Position numbers and translations under genes: made by a program | Notes under the pieces: generated by a model | Databases searched by the model: none | Seen by the model: the letters and a program-made list of their open reading frames with translations, nothing else | What the model was told of the DNA's origin: nothing | In this document: positions 30,801-41,126 of the stretch, piece by piece | How positions within the stretch are numbered: the first letter of the stretch is position 1 | Layout: every line of letters begins with the position of its first letter | Assembly: GCF_030272615.1 (NCBI RefSeq) | Contig: NC_081414.1 | Coordinates: 660,992,438 to 661,056,437, forward strand | Direction: 5' to 3' | Length of the DNA stretch: 64,000 bases | Origin: Cryptomeria japonica | Taxonomy: Eukaryota; Streptophyta; Pinopsida; Cupressales; Cupressaceae

Positions 30801-33686
30801 AAGGACGACTTCCCTCTACCAAATATCGACATCATAGTAGATTTGACAGCAGGACATGCCATGCTTTCACTCATGGATGGCTTTTCGGGATACAATCAAA
30901 TAAAGATCGCACCAGAGGACCAACATAAGACAGCCTTCACATGTCCATGGGGCACATACTGCTGGAATGTAATGCCTTTTGGTCTAAAGAATGCAGGAGC
31001 GACCTATCAAAGAGCAATGACCACCATCTTCCATGACATGATGCATACTATGATGGAAGATTATGTGGATGATTTACTAGCAAAATCACTTACTAGAGAA
31101 GGACATCTTCACATCTTAGATAAAATCTTTGATAGACTGGAACAATACCATGTTCGACTCAACCCAAAGAAATGTGTCTTCGGAGTGACCTCCGGAAAGC
31201 TTCTAGGATACATTGTCTCAAGCAAAGGTATTGAGGTCGATCCAGCAAAGGTTAAGGCAATCATGGACATGCCACCTCCAAGGAATATCAGTCAGCTAAG
31301 AACACTACAAGGGCGGCTTCAATCTATCCGCAGATTCATTGCACAATTGGCTGATAAGTGTCACCCATTCACACACCTGCTACACAAGAACATCCGCTTT
31401 CAGTGGGATGACAGATGCCAGCAAGCATTTCAGGCGCTTAAAGACTATCTCATGAATCCACCATTGCTGATGCCACCAGATCCAAGTAGACCATTATTGC
31501 TCTATATCTCAGCAACAAGTACAGCATTGGGTGTACTACTGGCACAACATAATGCAGAAGGAAAAGAGTGTGCTATTTACTACATCTCTCGCACACTTGT
31601 GGGCTATGAACTCAATTACACACCTATTGAGCGAGCTTGCCTAGCAGTAATCTTGGCAGCCACTAAACTGAGGCACTATCTATTAACACACAAGGTACAA
31701 CTCATCGCAAAAATTGATCCACTCAAGTATTTACTCAGCAAAGCAGCATTAACAGGTCATTTGGCCAAATGGGTGATGATTCTAAGTGAATTTGACATTG
31801 AGTATGTGGACCGTAAAGCTATCAAAGGTCAAGTTATTGCAGATCAGTTGGCCGATGCACCACTCATAGGCGATCATCCCCTCATTTCCAATTTTCCAGA
31901 TGAAGAGATATTCATGCTCACAGAAGCACAACCATGGAAACTATATTTTGATGGTTCATACACTAGGCACGGCTCGGGGGCAGGCATTCTGTTTATCACA
32001 CCTCAAGGTGATAGCATCCCGAAGTCTTACAGGCTCACATTTCCATGCACAAACAACATAGCAGAGTATGAGGCCTTGATCACAGGACTCCGATTAGCCG
32101 TACAATGGAAATTACAAGAACTACAAGTATATGGCGATTCCCAACTAGTCATTCGACAAGCAACAGATGAGTATCAGACCAAAGATGATAAACTCATGCC
32201 ATACAAGCAAATGGTGGACACTCTAAAGACATCATTTACTACTATCACTTTTGAGCAGATACCAAGAGATCAGAATCGAGCTGCTGACGCTATGGCTACT
32301 ATCGCATCTCTACTAGATCTTCCACAGAATTCAACACGCTACGAGTTCTTGGTAGAACAGCTTTGGATTCCTGCTTATGATATCCCCGAATCCGAAATGA
32401 TATGTCGCCTTGTTGATTCTGAATCCCCATGGTACGGTGAGTTCTACACCTATCTTCGCGATCATACCCTTCCTCCCAACCAATCGAATAACCAACGTAA
32501 AACCTTCATTCGCCAAACTGCTCGATATACCATTATTGCCGAAACCCTATACCGACGTAGTCTTGATAGTACTCTCCTTCGATGTCTGGAACAAGATGAG
32601 ATAACAAAAGCTTTGGAAGAGGTACATGAAGGAATTTGCGGGACTCACTCAAGTGGTCCATCACTAGCCAAGAAGATCATGCGAGCTGGATACTATTGGC
32701 CATCTATGGAAAAGGATTCCTACTACTTTGTCAGGAAATGCAAGAAATGTCAAGTTCATGGCGACCTGATACATGCACCAGCACAGGAACTACAACCAAT
32801 CACAACACCATGGCCTTTTTGTCAATGGGGTCTTGATCTTGTGGGTAAAATCCATCCATCTTCATCCAATGGCCATAAATTCATTATTACCGCCACCGAA
32901 TATTTCACCAAGTGGATCGAAGCTGTTCCACTTACCCAAGTCACCGGCATGCAGATTGCCTCATTCATCCTCAATTACATCATCTGCCGGTATGGTGTGC
33001 CCATGTCCATTGTCACAGATAACGGTCTTCCTTTCAAAAATCAGGATGTTCGTGAGCTTTGTGAGAAATTTCATATCCAACACCGCTTTTCCACTCCCTA
33101 TTACCCACAAGGCAATGGTCAGGCCGAAGCATCCAATAAAAACATATTGAGGATCCTAAAGAAGACAGTCAATGATGCCGGTCGTGATTGGCATGTTCAA
33201 TTGAATCCAGCGCTATGGGCATATCGAACTAGCATTCGAACCCCTACAGGTGCAACTCCTTATTCATTGGTCTATGGTGCAGAAGCTATCTTGCCTATTG
33301 AGGTCGAGATACCATCATTAAGGGTTTCCTTGCACAATCTCATTGATGATGACGCATACAGAGTCTCACGCCTTCAGGACTTGGAGCTACTTGATGAGAA
33401 GCGACAAGCTGCATACAACCATCTCAAAGCCTATCAGCAGCGCATGAGTAGAAGCTACAATCATCGAGTTAGACCTCGTACATTTGAGGTAGGTGATCTT
33501 GTTCTACGAGAGAATCCTCGCAACCAACCAAACAGAGAACATCAAGGCAAGTTTGAATCAAATTGGCTAGGCCCATATGTTGTCACTGCTGTATTTGGGT
33601 CCGGGGCATATCAGTTGGCTACATCAGACGGAGAACCGCTCGCAGATCCAATCAACAGCATGCACCTCAAACGGTTTTACACATAA
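27837..33686 (+). CDS. Tat Ty3-gypsy pol polyprotein (protease, G-patch, RT, RNase H, archaeal-type RNase H, integrase), 1949 codons
   Basis: The ORF is open throughout. The protease has active site LIDNGAGLNI (about 204-211; Asn where Ser/Thr is usual) and LLGRPW (277-282). A G-patch-like segment lies at 448-495 (LLIMQRMGYDGQSALGYCKQ, then TGLGFE). A Pro-rich and acidic linker spans 520-760. RT lies at about 910-1170 with DYVDD (1075-1079). A gypsy RNase H at 1218-1345 lacks the first Asp (YISATSTALG in place of a TDAS motif). An archaeal-type RNase H at 1367-1497 has D1372, E1410, D1434 and D1484. The integrase has zinc residues H1597, H1604, C1635, C1638 and catalytic D1667, D1728, E1764. 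The first 170 residues contain no capsid or CCHC knuckle. The start is the first Met after an untranslated A/C-rich stretch. The product would process itself, copy RNA and insert cDNA. Confidence 0.95.
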   Translation: MAQTQSRSRQREIGIEGHDPKTTNNDHQMFKNPLPSQDQRGPSTSRRGTDTTDYTQAAYNYTVNHLYDASEQIATITFKNPTSNCNVVTRRGKVTIKAAPQGTTSVPKQYNLVEQLDKTPALISILELLRLSPSHKTILDQALQEASVPANLNTDQFQAMVGNLKSSPCLTFSESDNSSFQQPHNASLHIEGFVNQHRIKRVLIDNGAGLNICTLQLVTALGYAIESVDPRKKITIKAYDDAERSSKGAVVLPIRVGPVVKHIICQVLDLPLPYNLLLGRPWIHAMQAVPSTYHQCIKFPHNGVEITILGDANPFAFCHNISHQPEITVPNNREAISSTSYVNPASLASSNTPIPKQEKLKMKIAEEGPGEYNLSQLFCVGQMPTSPRTHGKPQQLLQQPLITPACALTPFILGKSQEEETQDEDLADWIYKDPITTDKPQVTLPTEQYGKGLLIMQRMGYDGQSALGYCKQGRHEPLLPEFKPKGNTGLGFEKEILPKLRFKGKPSKPFCPPTVKRTPFIIKAPSSNIAIAPSRLTTPPQPSPVPNIPPIEPAIPSITPIAAATVSEPAATSMAPVVLAEATESPLPILPVTNPLNPITVPAALITTKVHKPITPAVFNSKDIPVWYSNRMLESDSETDSHEWEFDSVQLNTSDEEDTSPPPPRKDIPVYGEAQIKTTWVPELETSSTDPTSHPTPDSDRESTINYLHHTVLTLTDTSPALNLIDEVMPIIHPELIEWNQPNPPCLDLFQNDEAVIDFLELRDNLPSGDHKAGFAIELNSAAYFGADAKPFSCKNITIKHGSSSENHTVALFDPTTVKRKSVSNGENLSEAPKDEGFDILPASTQQERSTILIEETKEYNVGTPENPHIIHLASLLTPEEQPQFIEFFQQRQINFAWSYADMPGLDPDLVMHHLTVAKGAKPVKQKLRKMHPQIAVLVKIELKKLLDVGFIRPIDYAEWISNIVPVGKPKGGIRICTDFRDLNKACPKDDFPLPNIDIIVDLTAGHAMLSLMDGFSGYNQIKIAPEDQHKTAFTCPWGTYCWNVMPFGLKNAGATYQRAMTTIFHDMMHTMMEDYVDDLLAKSLTREGHLHILDKIFDRLEQYHVRLNPKKCVFGVTSGKLLGYIVSSKGIEVDPAKVKAIMDMPPPRNISQLRTLQGRLQSIRRFIAQLADKCHPFTHLLHKNIRFQWDDRCQQAFQALKDYLMNPPLLMPPDPSRPLLLYISATSTALGVLLAQHNAEGKECAIYYISRTLVGYELNYTPIERACLAVILAATKLRHYLLTHKVQLIAKIDPLKYLLSKAALTGHLAKWVMILSEFDIEYVDRKAIKGQVIADQLADAPLIGDHPLISNFPDEEIFMLTEAQPWKLYFDGSYTRHGSGAGILFITPQGDSIPKSYRLTFPCTNNIAEYEALITGLRLAVQWKLQELQVYGDSQLVIRQATDEYQTKDDKLMPYKQMVDTLKTSFTTITFEQIPRDQNRAADAMATIASLLDLPQNSTRYEFLVEQLWIPAYDIPESEMICRLVDSESPWYGEFYTYLRDHTLPPNQSNNQRKTFIRQTARYTIIAETLYRRSLDSTLLRCLEQDEITKALEEVHEGICGTHSSGPSLAKKIMRAGYYWPSMEKDSYYFVRKCKKCQVHGDLIHAPAQELQPITTPWPFCQWGLDLVGKIHPSSSNGHKFIITATEYFTKWIEAVPLTQVTGMQIASFILNYIICRYGVPMSIVTDNGLPFKNQDVRELCEKFHIQHRFSTPYYPQGNGQAEASNKNILRILKKTVNDAGRDWHVQLNPALWAYRTSIRTPTGATPYSLVYGAEAILPIEVEIPSLRVSLHNLIDDDAYRVSRLQDLELLDEKRQAAYNHLKAYQQRMSRSYNHRVRPRTFEVGDLVLRENPRNQPNREHQGKFESNWLGPYVVTAVFGSGAYQLATSDGEPLADPINSMHLKRFYT

Positions 33687-36091
33687 GCTGTACAGAGCAT
33701 CAGGCTCCCCTGCCTATCAAAAAATACCAAAAAACATTCAGAAAAATGTCCTGAAGAAAATATAAAAACATTCAAAAAAGTAAAGAAAAATCATGCATCC
33801 AAACGGTGAACAACCACTCCGGTGGCACCTTGGGTAAGAACGATGGTGAAAACCTGGCAAACAGGCGCCACTCGTAAAGGCTATGGCTCCATTATCTTTC
33901 AGACTTGTGGCGATCACATCTACTTCATACATACATCCATCCATCCATCAACCATGGCTTGTTATTCCTCTGCAATTATGATAGTACTCCATACATCTTG
34001 CATCCCGCTTTTTCATAGTCATGTCTAAAACTGGGGGCAATGCCTTTAACCTATTGATGGAAGTGGATTCTACATTGTCTTATGATTCATTAAGTTCTTC
34101 ATTCAAACAATCATCAAAAATCCAAAAACATTCAAAAATATCTCGCAAAAATACCAAAAACATTCAAAACAATTCAAAATCCAAAAACATCGACAAAACC
34201 ATTGAAAAATCACACAAAAACATGGCAACACCTTGTACATACTCATCCATGCAGATACCAAAACAAACATTGCGACAAACTACTCACACAATGACCATTT
34301 ACCAAACAACCACACAATCCACATCAACAATCCAAAACTGTCTTTAAAACAAGGATGCATCCTTCCTTACCAAAACAAAGACAAGATGATGTTTTCTTTG
34401 ACAAGAAAATTATGTTAATCTATCAAATACTTGGTTGATTTATGAGTACAATCATTTGTTTATCTGTATCGGGATCTTTCAGCATTGTTTTGTATCGTTT
34501 GCGCATTATTTCCGATGAAGTTCTGGGGCATGTACTAATGGTGTCTACGTGGGAAGTTCACTAGGCTATGTGATCTTATGCCAAATGCAGTCATAGATCA
34601 CTACGGCTTGCTGACTACAGCGTATATCTCGACCATATGAGAATGAACCATTACCAAGGATCCTTATTCTTTATTCTTTATGTATATACTATTTGTTTGC
34701 AGGTACAATGCTCTTCCTTTGGTTCCTCCTCATCCAATTTGGATAAAGGTTTTTATTTCTTAGTACGGTATGCACTTGTCTCAGGATATGATCAGCCTAA
34801 GATCAAGGAGGACGATCCAAGTCATGCATGAACAAAGATAATCCTTGTCTGTTCCGCAAGCAATACTCTGGTCAACTTGATCCATTATATCAAGTTGCTT
34901 GTATTAACTTGCTATATCAAAATCCATGTAAGAAATACTCTGGTCATCTTGAATCTTTATGTCAAGTTGCTTGTATTTTCTTACAACATTTTAAAGCTCA
35001 ATGATGAAAAATAAAGCACCATGGATCATCATTCCATCTCATTTGTATATATTGCATTCCATCCATCCATACATTCATAAATAGCTGCATATCATTCATA
35101 CATAGTAATGACAATGGATACTCTATTTTCCTCTTCTTCCATAGGAATGTAATAGGTCCTCCATTTCTTCTATCTAACATTGAACCCCTCCCGACCCTCC
35201 CCATCTCGATAATCACCATCACATACCCTACATCATGTCCCAATCAGCCTAATCAAGCCACGTTCATCACCATCCATCTCTAAATAGGAGGGATTGTGTT
35301 TCCCATCCTCATTCATCCACACAATCAAGCAAGTTGCTCTGTCTACACAGATACATCGACTCCCACACACCTAGACTATCAACAGATACTCTGATCAAGT
35401 ATCTTCGGGTCTCAACAGGTAATCGATTATGGTAATCCTAGACTACATCAGGCATTTATCACAATGACCTAGTCTCAACGGGGCTGCCATGATTCCCCAC
35501 AGCCATCCATCACATGCACATACATATCAATTGATCAACCAATCAAACACAATCCAACAGACAATTACATCAATTGTCTACGTCTCAATGAGTATTTTGC
35601 TTCATATACCTTGACTTCATCGGGCAATTACATCAATTGTCTAAGTCACCATCAGGTCACTTTGATTCACTTACTCAGACTTTATCATGTTCAAGCGACC
35701 AACTGACATCAACTGTCACGCTTTGACTTGACCGGGGCAATTTAACCGATTGCACTAGATTGTCCAACCAATTTTGATCAATTGTATAGCATCAATCCAA
35801 ACCCCACACTACATCTGCTATGTATCTCTTGCATGACCTCAGGGTACTCGTTGGCTTGTTGTTTCTTCATATTCACTCCATTTTCTCCCATTCTTTCATC
35901 ATTAGTTCTAATTTCTTCTATTCTACCTCCCCTCCACTTTTCATTCTTTTTCGAGAGATCGCTCGATTTTTCAAAAAAAATTCGGCCCATCTCTCGAGGG
36001 GGCATACCACCCATTAAATTTACATTTTATGGGGCATTTCTTCACACCTATTTTTCTTTCTTTGAAACGATGCGATAAACTGCACCGTCTC
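33687..36091 (+). other. 3' region of element B, no recognisable gene
   Basis: 2.4 kb between pol and the polypurine tract. Near its start is the block ATGGTGAAAACCTGGCAAAC then GGCGCCACTCG (33842-33875), shared with element A. A/C-rich runs with repeated CAAAAAC words follow (34090-34220). A G-rich tract CGAGGGGGCA at 35995-36004 precedes the polypurine tract. No antisense PMD ORF like that of element A is seen. Confidence 0.6.
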
Positions 36092-36104
36092 AAAGAGGGG
36101 CAAA
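36092..36104 (+). other. Polypurine tract of element B
   Basis: AAAGAGGGGCAAA directly abuts the 3' LTR start TGTAGTCAC. Confidence 0.9.
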
Positions 36105-37976
36105 TGTAGTCACATAAATCTGTCCACTTAATTAAATGAATACTTAGTATTTATTTGATTATTTAACCATCAATTAATAATTAATTAAATTAATATTTAA
36201 TTAATTCATCTTAACCCTATTCTCCTATTAATTAAATAAATTATTCAATTTATTTGATTTAATTCACTTAACCAAATTCAGACCATTAATTAAATAAATA
36301 AATCATATTTATTTAATTAAATCTTCTCTCACATTTAAATAAATTAATATTTATTTAAAACCCCCAAAATCCCACCTCTCACATTTAAATAAATAAATCA
36401 TTTATTTAAATCACCTTTATCCTCCACCCACTTGCATTTTCCTACAAATGCAAGTTGCACAATTATTTTAAATAAATCATTTATTTAAATCACCTTTATC
36501 CTCCACCCACTTGTATTTTCCTACAAAAGCAAGTTGCACAACTATTTTAAATAAATTATTTATTTAAAATCCTATTTATCCTCACCCACTTGAAACCTTT
36601 AATGGTTTCCCTTAAAGTAGTCAAACTTGATGGCTTTAAAGTCTTCAAACTTGATGGCTTCCTTCTATAGTCTTCTTAAGACTTTAATGGTTTTCCTTAA
36701 AGTCTTCAAGCCTTTAATGGTTTCCCTCAAAGTCTTCAAGCATTTTAATGCTTTATCTTCATTTTTCTCATTTAAATAAATTAATATTTATTTGAATATT
36801 TATCCAAATGCAAATTACACCATTTAATTGAAATAAATGATTTTATTTTAATTGAAAATACCAAAATTTCTCCCACTTACATTTTCCTACAAAATCCACT
36901 TGTATGCCTAAACCCCTTCTAGATTCTTCTAAACCCTTCCTAATTAGCCTAATCCATCCCCTAAATATTGTCACATTCCTAAGCAAATTGGAGTCACTTC
37001 TCAAAGACTCCAAAGTCTTTGAAAAGCAATTAATGCTTTGTGTGTTCAACAAATTAACCCTCAAAGTCTTGGATAACCTTTGAAAGCTTCCAACCTTCAA
37101 CCACTAAATGGCTCAAAGTCTTTGATAACCATTGAAGGCTTTCAACCTTCAACCACTTAATCCCCAAAGTCTCCAATAACCATTAATGGTTACCTCAAAC
37201 CCTCCCACATGGTTAAAACATTTGTTTTGACTCAACCTCTACCCAACCCAAAGGTCTCATCAAGCCTTTAATGCTTTGACCATGATTATCTCTTAATCAT
37301 TTGCACAAAGGTTTATCCTTGCATTAACTCCTAATCCAGTGGGTAATCCTAATTTAGACTTGACCCTTATCTTCTAGATAACCATGAGGTCTTCTCAGGC
37401 CTTTAATGCCTCCAACCTCTTCTCTCAACCCAATCCTATGTTGACACTTGTCACCATTTTATTGGTGCCAATTGTGCACATGGATCCCCAACTTTCAAAC
37501 TTGGCCCTTGATTAAACCATTCAATCTTAACCCTTCATTTCCCCATTTCTTCTATAAATAGAACCCTTCTCCTCAAACAAAGAGGAGAAGCATTTTAGAG
37601 TATTGTTGTTATACTGGCATTAGCATAGAGCTTTTTCATAGCATCACTATCTACTCTAGCATAGTATTTAGCTTTTCATTTCATATTTGAAGCTTAGTAT
37701 TAAATCTCAATCCTCCATAAGCATCCATAGTGCAAAAAGCTGCTGAGAGCTACACTCATTTGGGACTTGGAGAGGAGAGGAACAAGGGAGGAGCAACTAT
37801 GAGCATCTTGATTAGCTATTTCATTCTATGTTTATATGCTTTCTATTTCATGCTTAATATCTCTCTTGATATGCCTGTTTAGGATAATCTTTTGTTGCTA
37901 ACACTAACGTTTGTTTCTTGTGCTCTTGTGTGTGTTTCCATCAAACAGGTTTTCTAATCCTTTTTGCAGAGCATCA
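36105..37976 (+). repeat. 3' LTR of element B
   Basis: 1872 bp, the same length as the 5' LTR and without differences in the parts compared. TATA box at 37553-37561. It is followed by the target-site duplication ATACC and then the interrupted copia integrase. Confidence 0.95.
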
Positions 37977-38514
37977 ATACCCATGTTTTTCTGGTTGAGT
38001 CATCAATAAAAATAACATAATAACAAGAGCCACCAAGAGATGATACCTGAGCCGGTCCCCATACATCTGAATGTACAAGCTCTAACTTCTCACTCTTCTT
38101 CTCTTTCCCAACCTTGAGAAATCTGACTCTTTTCTGTTTACCATAAACACAATTCTCACAGAACTCTAAATCAATCTTCTTTAGTCCTGGCAATAGATTT
38201 TTGGAGTGAAGGATTTTCATCCCTTTCTCACTCATGTGCCCAAGCCTATGGTGCCACATTATCGAATCTGTTCTTGCAACATTTATTGTTGTTGTCCCTG
38301 CAGTAACTTTATCTATAGCAGCTAAGGTAGAGTAAGTGTTACCAGTACACAGATATAATGTGCCTACCTTCGCACCTTTAGCTACTACTAATGATCCTTT
38401 AGTGACCTTCCACATACTATCTGAGAAGGTAACTATGCAACCTTCACTACCTAGTTGCCCTGCAGAAATTAAATTTCTTCTTAAATTAGGAACATGTCTT
38501 ACCTCCTGCAAAAA
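37977..38514 (-). pseudogene. Pre-integrase and N-terminal integrase of copia C2, cut by element B
   Basis: The minus strand reads LQEVRHVPNLRRNLISAGQL, then the zinc region MWHHRLGHMSEKGMK with CENCVYGKQKRVRF, then the integrase start LELVHSDVWGPAQV (first catalytic Asp) and YVIFIDDSTRKTWV. The frame then enters the target-site duplication at 37981-37977 and element B. It continues at 23262-23057. A TAG at 38515 separates it from the protease part. Confidence 0.9.
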
Positions 38515-39180
38515 CTAGTCATTACTATTCTGCAACTTGATCTTTATCTTTCCTTTTCCAACAATTTGACAGGGCTCATCATCACCCAAATATACCTGTC
38601 CAAAATCACCTTGAACATAATCTAGAAAATATTTTCTATGGGGTGTAGCATGAAATGAAGCCCCAAAATCTATTACCCAGGAATCATTAACATTATCCAA
38701 ACATAAGATTAAAGCATCTTGTAAAGTATTACTTGCAATATTATCTTTTTTACTGTCATTTTCATTTTTGTCTCCTTCTTTGTTTTTTCGAGACCAACAG
38801 TCTTTCTTTAGATGATCAGGCTTTCCGTAGTACCAGCAATCTTTCTTTCCTCTAGATTGAGAGTGTCCTTTCTTTGACTTCCCTCGTGACTTCTCATTCC
38901 CAGGGCCTTTTCCTCTTTCCTTTGATCTTCCTTTGTTCTCCACATTCAAAACACTACCCGATGATGTTGGAGTCTCGCCTGTGCTTTTCCTTCGCATTTC
39001 CTCGCTTAGGATAACACCAACAATATCATCAAATACCAAAGTATTTTTACCAGAGACAGAGTTACTTACAGCCATAACCAAGCTATTCCAGCTTTCTGGC
39101 AAAGAACATAAAATCAAGAGAGCTCTAACCTCTTCTGCAAAGGTAATTTTTACCGAAGACAATTGACTGGTAATTGTATT
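38515..39180 (-). pseudogene. C-terminal Gag, zinc knuckle and protease of copia C2, mutated
   Basis: From the target-site duplication the frame resumes TITSQLSSVKITFAEEVRAL then LILCSLPESWNSLVMAVSNS (Gag, UBN2 type). A basic Lys/Ser/Arg linker follows, and a zinc knuckle CWYYGKPDHLKKDCW where Tyr replaces the second Cys. The protease reads SWVIDFGASFHATPHRKYF, with Phe in place of the active-site Ser of D-S-G-A. It ends in a TAG (38515-38517) where the family has Trp or Val. These changes would inactivate RNA packaging and processing even before the later insertions. Confidence 0.9.
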
Positions 39181-40689
39181 TGTAGCATAGAAATTAGGAA
39201 TCATCAAAAGATAAGTAGATCAATCAAAACGTTAAACATGATAGCTCAATCAAAGAAATACTCATTGCAATGAACCTAATTCTAAAGCACATTCAATGAA
39301 GGTATGAAAATGAAGCATTCAAAAGAAAACATTATGCAAACCAAATTCAAGATTGAATACTCCTTCCATGCGGCTCCATTGTTGTTCTTTCCTCTTCAAT
39401 AGTTTTGTGGATCTCACCTACAAGTGCTCTCACAATTGAAAGCAAAAAGCTCAAGAGTACTAGAACAAAAATTCAGTAGTTTGATAGCAATTCGGAGTTC
39501 ATGAAGTGATTGAAGGGGTAAGGATTCGAAGGGTTATTAGCTTTGATTCAAGAAAATCATCCAATTTATAGAAGAATTGGATAAGTGACAAGATTGGCAT
39601 GATGCAATTCAAATGGAAATTGCAGATCAATATGTCAATTATGACAAATTATGCACTTTCCATGCACAATTTGATTGATTGAGAATTGATGACAAATTAT
39701 GACACATTTCATGTCAAATTGATTGATTATCAATTATGACAATTTCATGACAAATTGAAATGCCACTCCCATAGAATTAGGAGATGAATTAGGAGGGAAA
39801 AGGAATTAGAAATTTGAAAAATTAGGAAATTGAAATTGATGACAAATTAGGAATTAGAAATTGATAGAAATTAGAATTTAGGAATTAGTGAATTAATTAA
39901 TAATTTTTCATTTATTAATCAATTCACAAAGAGGAATAATTAGCCAATTAAATAAAGATTTAATTGTAATAAGAAGACCTAGGATAAATAAATAAATTAT
40001 TTAATCCTAGAGGAAGAAATGACACATTAGGTTAAATGACTAAATCATGAAACCCTAGAAGACAAATTAGAAATGCGAAAATGACAATTAGGTCTTGATT
40101 GAAGATAATTAATGTCATGATTTTGAATTGATAAATGACCAATGCGACAAAATGATTTGATTTGAGAAAATGCGCCAATTGACAAGGAACAATGACAAAT
40201 TGATCCAAATTGACATAATTGAGACAAACAACGATTGATGACAAATCGATCGCCAAAATGACAAGATTGATAACGACCACGATCAATGACAAATTGATGG
40301 CAAGATGACAAGATCGAACAGAGGACAAAACCCTAATTAGGATTGACGATGTCCAAAATGATAAGATTGATGATAAAATTGATAAGATTGACAGGAGGAC
40401 AAAACCCGAATTAGGATTGACGATGTCCAAAATGATGACAAATAAGCATGCACATTGATGCGACAGGGTAAAATCGATCAAAATCATGACTGGATAATGT
40501 TGTCGACAAGACCAAATTCGAAGACGAGATGATTGAAGAGTGTAGAAGAATGACTCGATGTTCGCAAATGATAAAGACCAAGTGTGTGACATAGGAGAAA
40601 TGTTAATGCGACGCAAAAACCTAAAATGAGGCAATGCGCAAATGTTAAAGTATGACTTCGCAAGCGTTGACCATTTTTGGGTGTCTACA
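39181..40689 (-). mobile_element. Solo LTR of a Tat-like gypsy element, 1509 bp, in the gag of C2 (TSD GTATT)
   Basis: On + it begins TGTAGCATAG and ends GTGTCTACA, with GTATT at 39176-39180 and 40690-40694. Read on - it starts TGTAGACACCCAAAAATGG, like the TGTAGACG and TGTAGTCAC starts of LTRs A and B, and has a TATA-like TATAAATTGG (39570-39561). No internal domain is present. The gag frame can be joined across it after removing one GTATT. It holds many AATTAGGA and ATTGATGACAA words. A long chance frame from gag runs into it and stops at 40032. Confidence 0.93.
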
Positions 40690-41066
40690 GTATTAAATTC
40701 ATTTAAGTGTTCTGCTACAGATCCTCCCTCACTCATTTTCAAATTAAACAAACGCTTCATAAGAAATACCTTATTCGAAGCCGAGGGTTTCTCATACAGC
40801 TTAGCCAATGTTACCATCAAATCTACAGTCGTTTTTGCTTCTGTTATATTGAATGCTACAGACGCTGCAAGGCACAATCGAATGGATCCCAGTGCCTTTC
40901 TATCTAAAATGTCCCACTCTTCATCTGATATTGTGGTCGGTTTCTTTGCCTTTCCTTCCAATGGCCACCACAAATCCTTTTGATATAGGTAATCCTCCAT
41001 CTGCATTTTCCATAACTGATAATTCTGGCCGTTAAACTTTTCGACCTTGAATTTGGAATCCTCCAT
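40690..41066 (-). pseudogene. N-terminal Gag of copia C2, cut by solo LTR
   Basis: MEDSKFKVEKFNGQNYQLWK followed by MQMEDYLYQKDLWWPL is the conserved Gag start of Tork-like elements. The frame runs to EHLNEFNT at the target-site duplication (40694-40690) and resumes at 39180. The Met at 41066 is chosen because the homologous proteins begin here, and upstream there is only a GTG. The primer-binding site is about 40 bp upstream. Confidence 0.9.
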
Positions 41067-41106
41067 TGCTCCCACTCAAATATGAAAGTCCTGCCAATTT
41101 ACAGAA

Positions 41107-41124
41107 AACCTCGCTCTGATACCA
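41107..41124 (-). other. Primer-binding site of copia C2 (initiator tRNA-Met)
   Basis: On the minus strand TGGTATCAGAGCGAGGTT, two bases inside the 5' LTR edge. The first 12 bases match the complement of plant initiator tRNA-Met exactly. Confidence 0.9.
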
Positions 41125-41126
41125 AT

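Larger units (their letters stand above)
23263..37976 (+). mobile_element. Complete Tat-lineage Ty3-gypsy retrotransposon (element B), 14714 bp, TSD ATACC
   Basis: Two LTRs of exactly 1872 bp (23263-25134 and 36105-37976) start TGTAGTCAC and end GCAGAGCATCA. They show no difference in the stretches I compared. ATACC lies at 23258-23262 and 37977-37981. The internal region has a primer-binding site, a 2.7-kb leader, one 1949-codon ORF and a 2.4-kb 3' region ending in a polypurine tract. Two RNase H domains after RT place it in the Tat lineage. Matching LTRs and an open ORF mean very recent insertion. No Gag capsid or zinc knuckle is recognisable, so it may depend on Gag supplied by a relative. 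Confidence 0.95.

Noticed and set aside
34998-36017. Small frames on both strands in the 3' region of element B as an antisense accessory gene
   Set aside because: Short, overlapping and without PMD or other motifs.
40032-40689. Continuation of the C2 gag frame past 40690
   Set aside because: The frame reads into the solo LTR. True gag resumes at 39180 after the target-site duplication.
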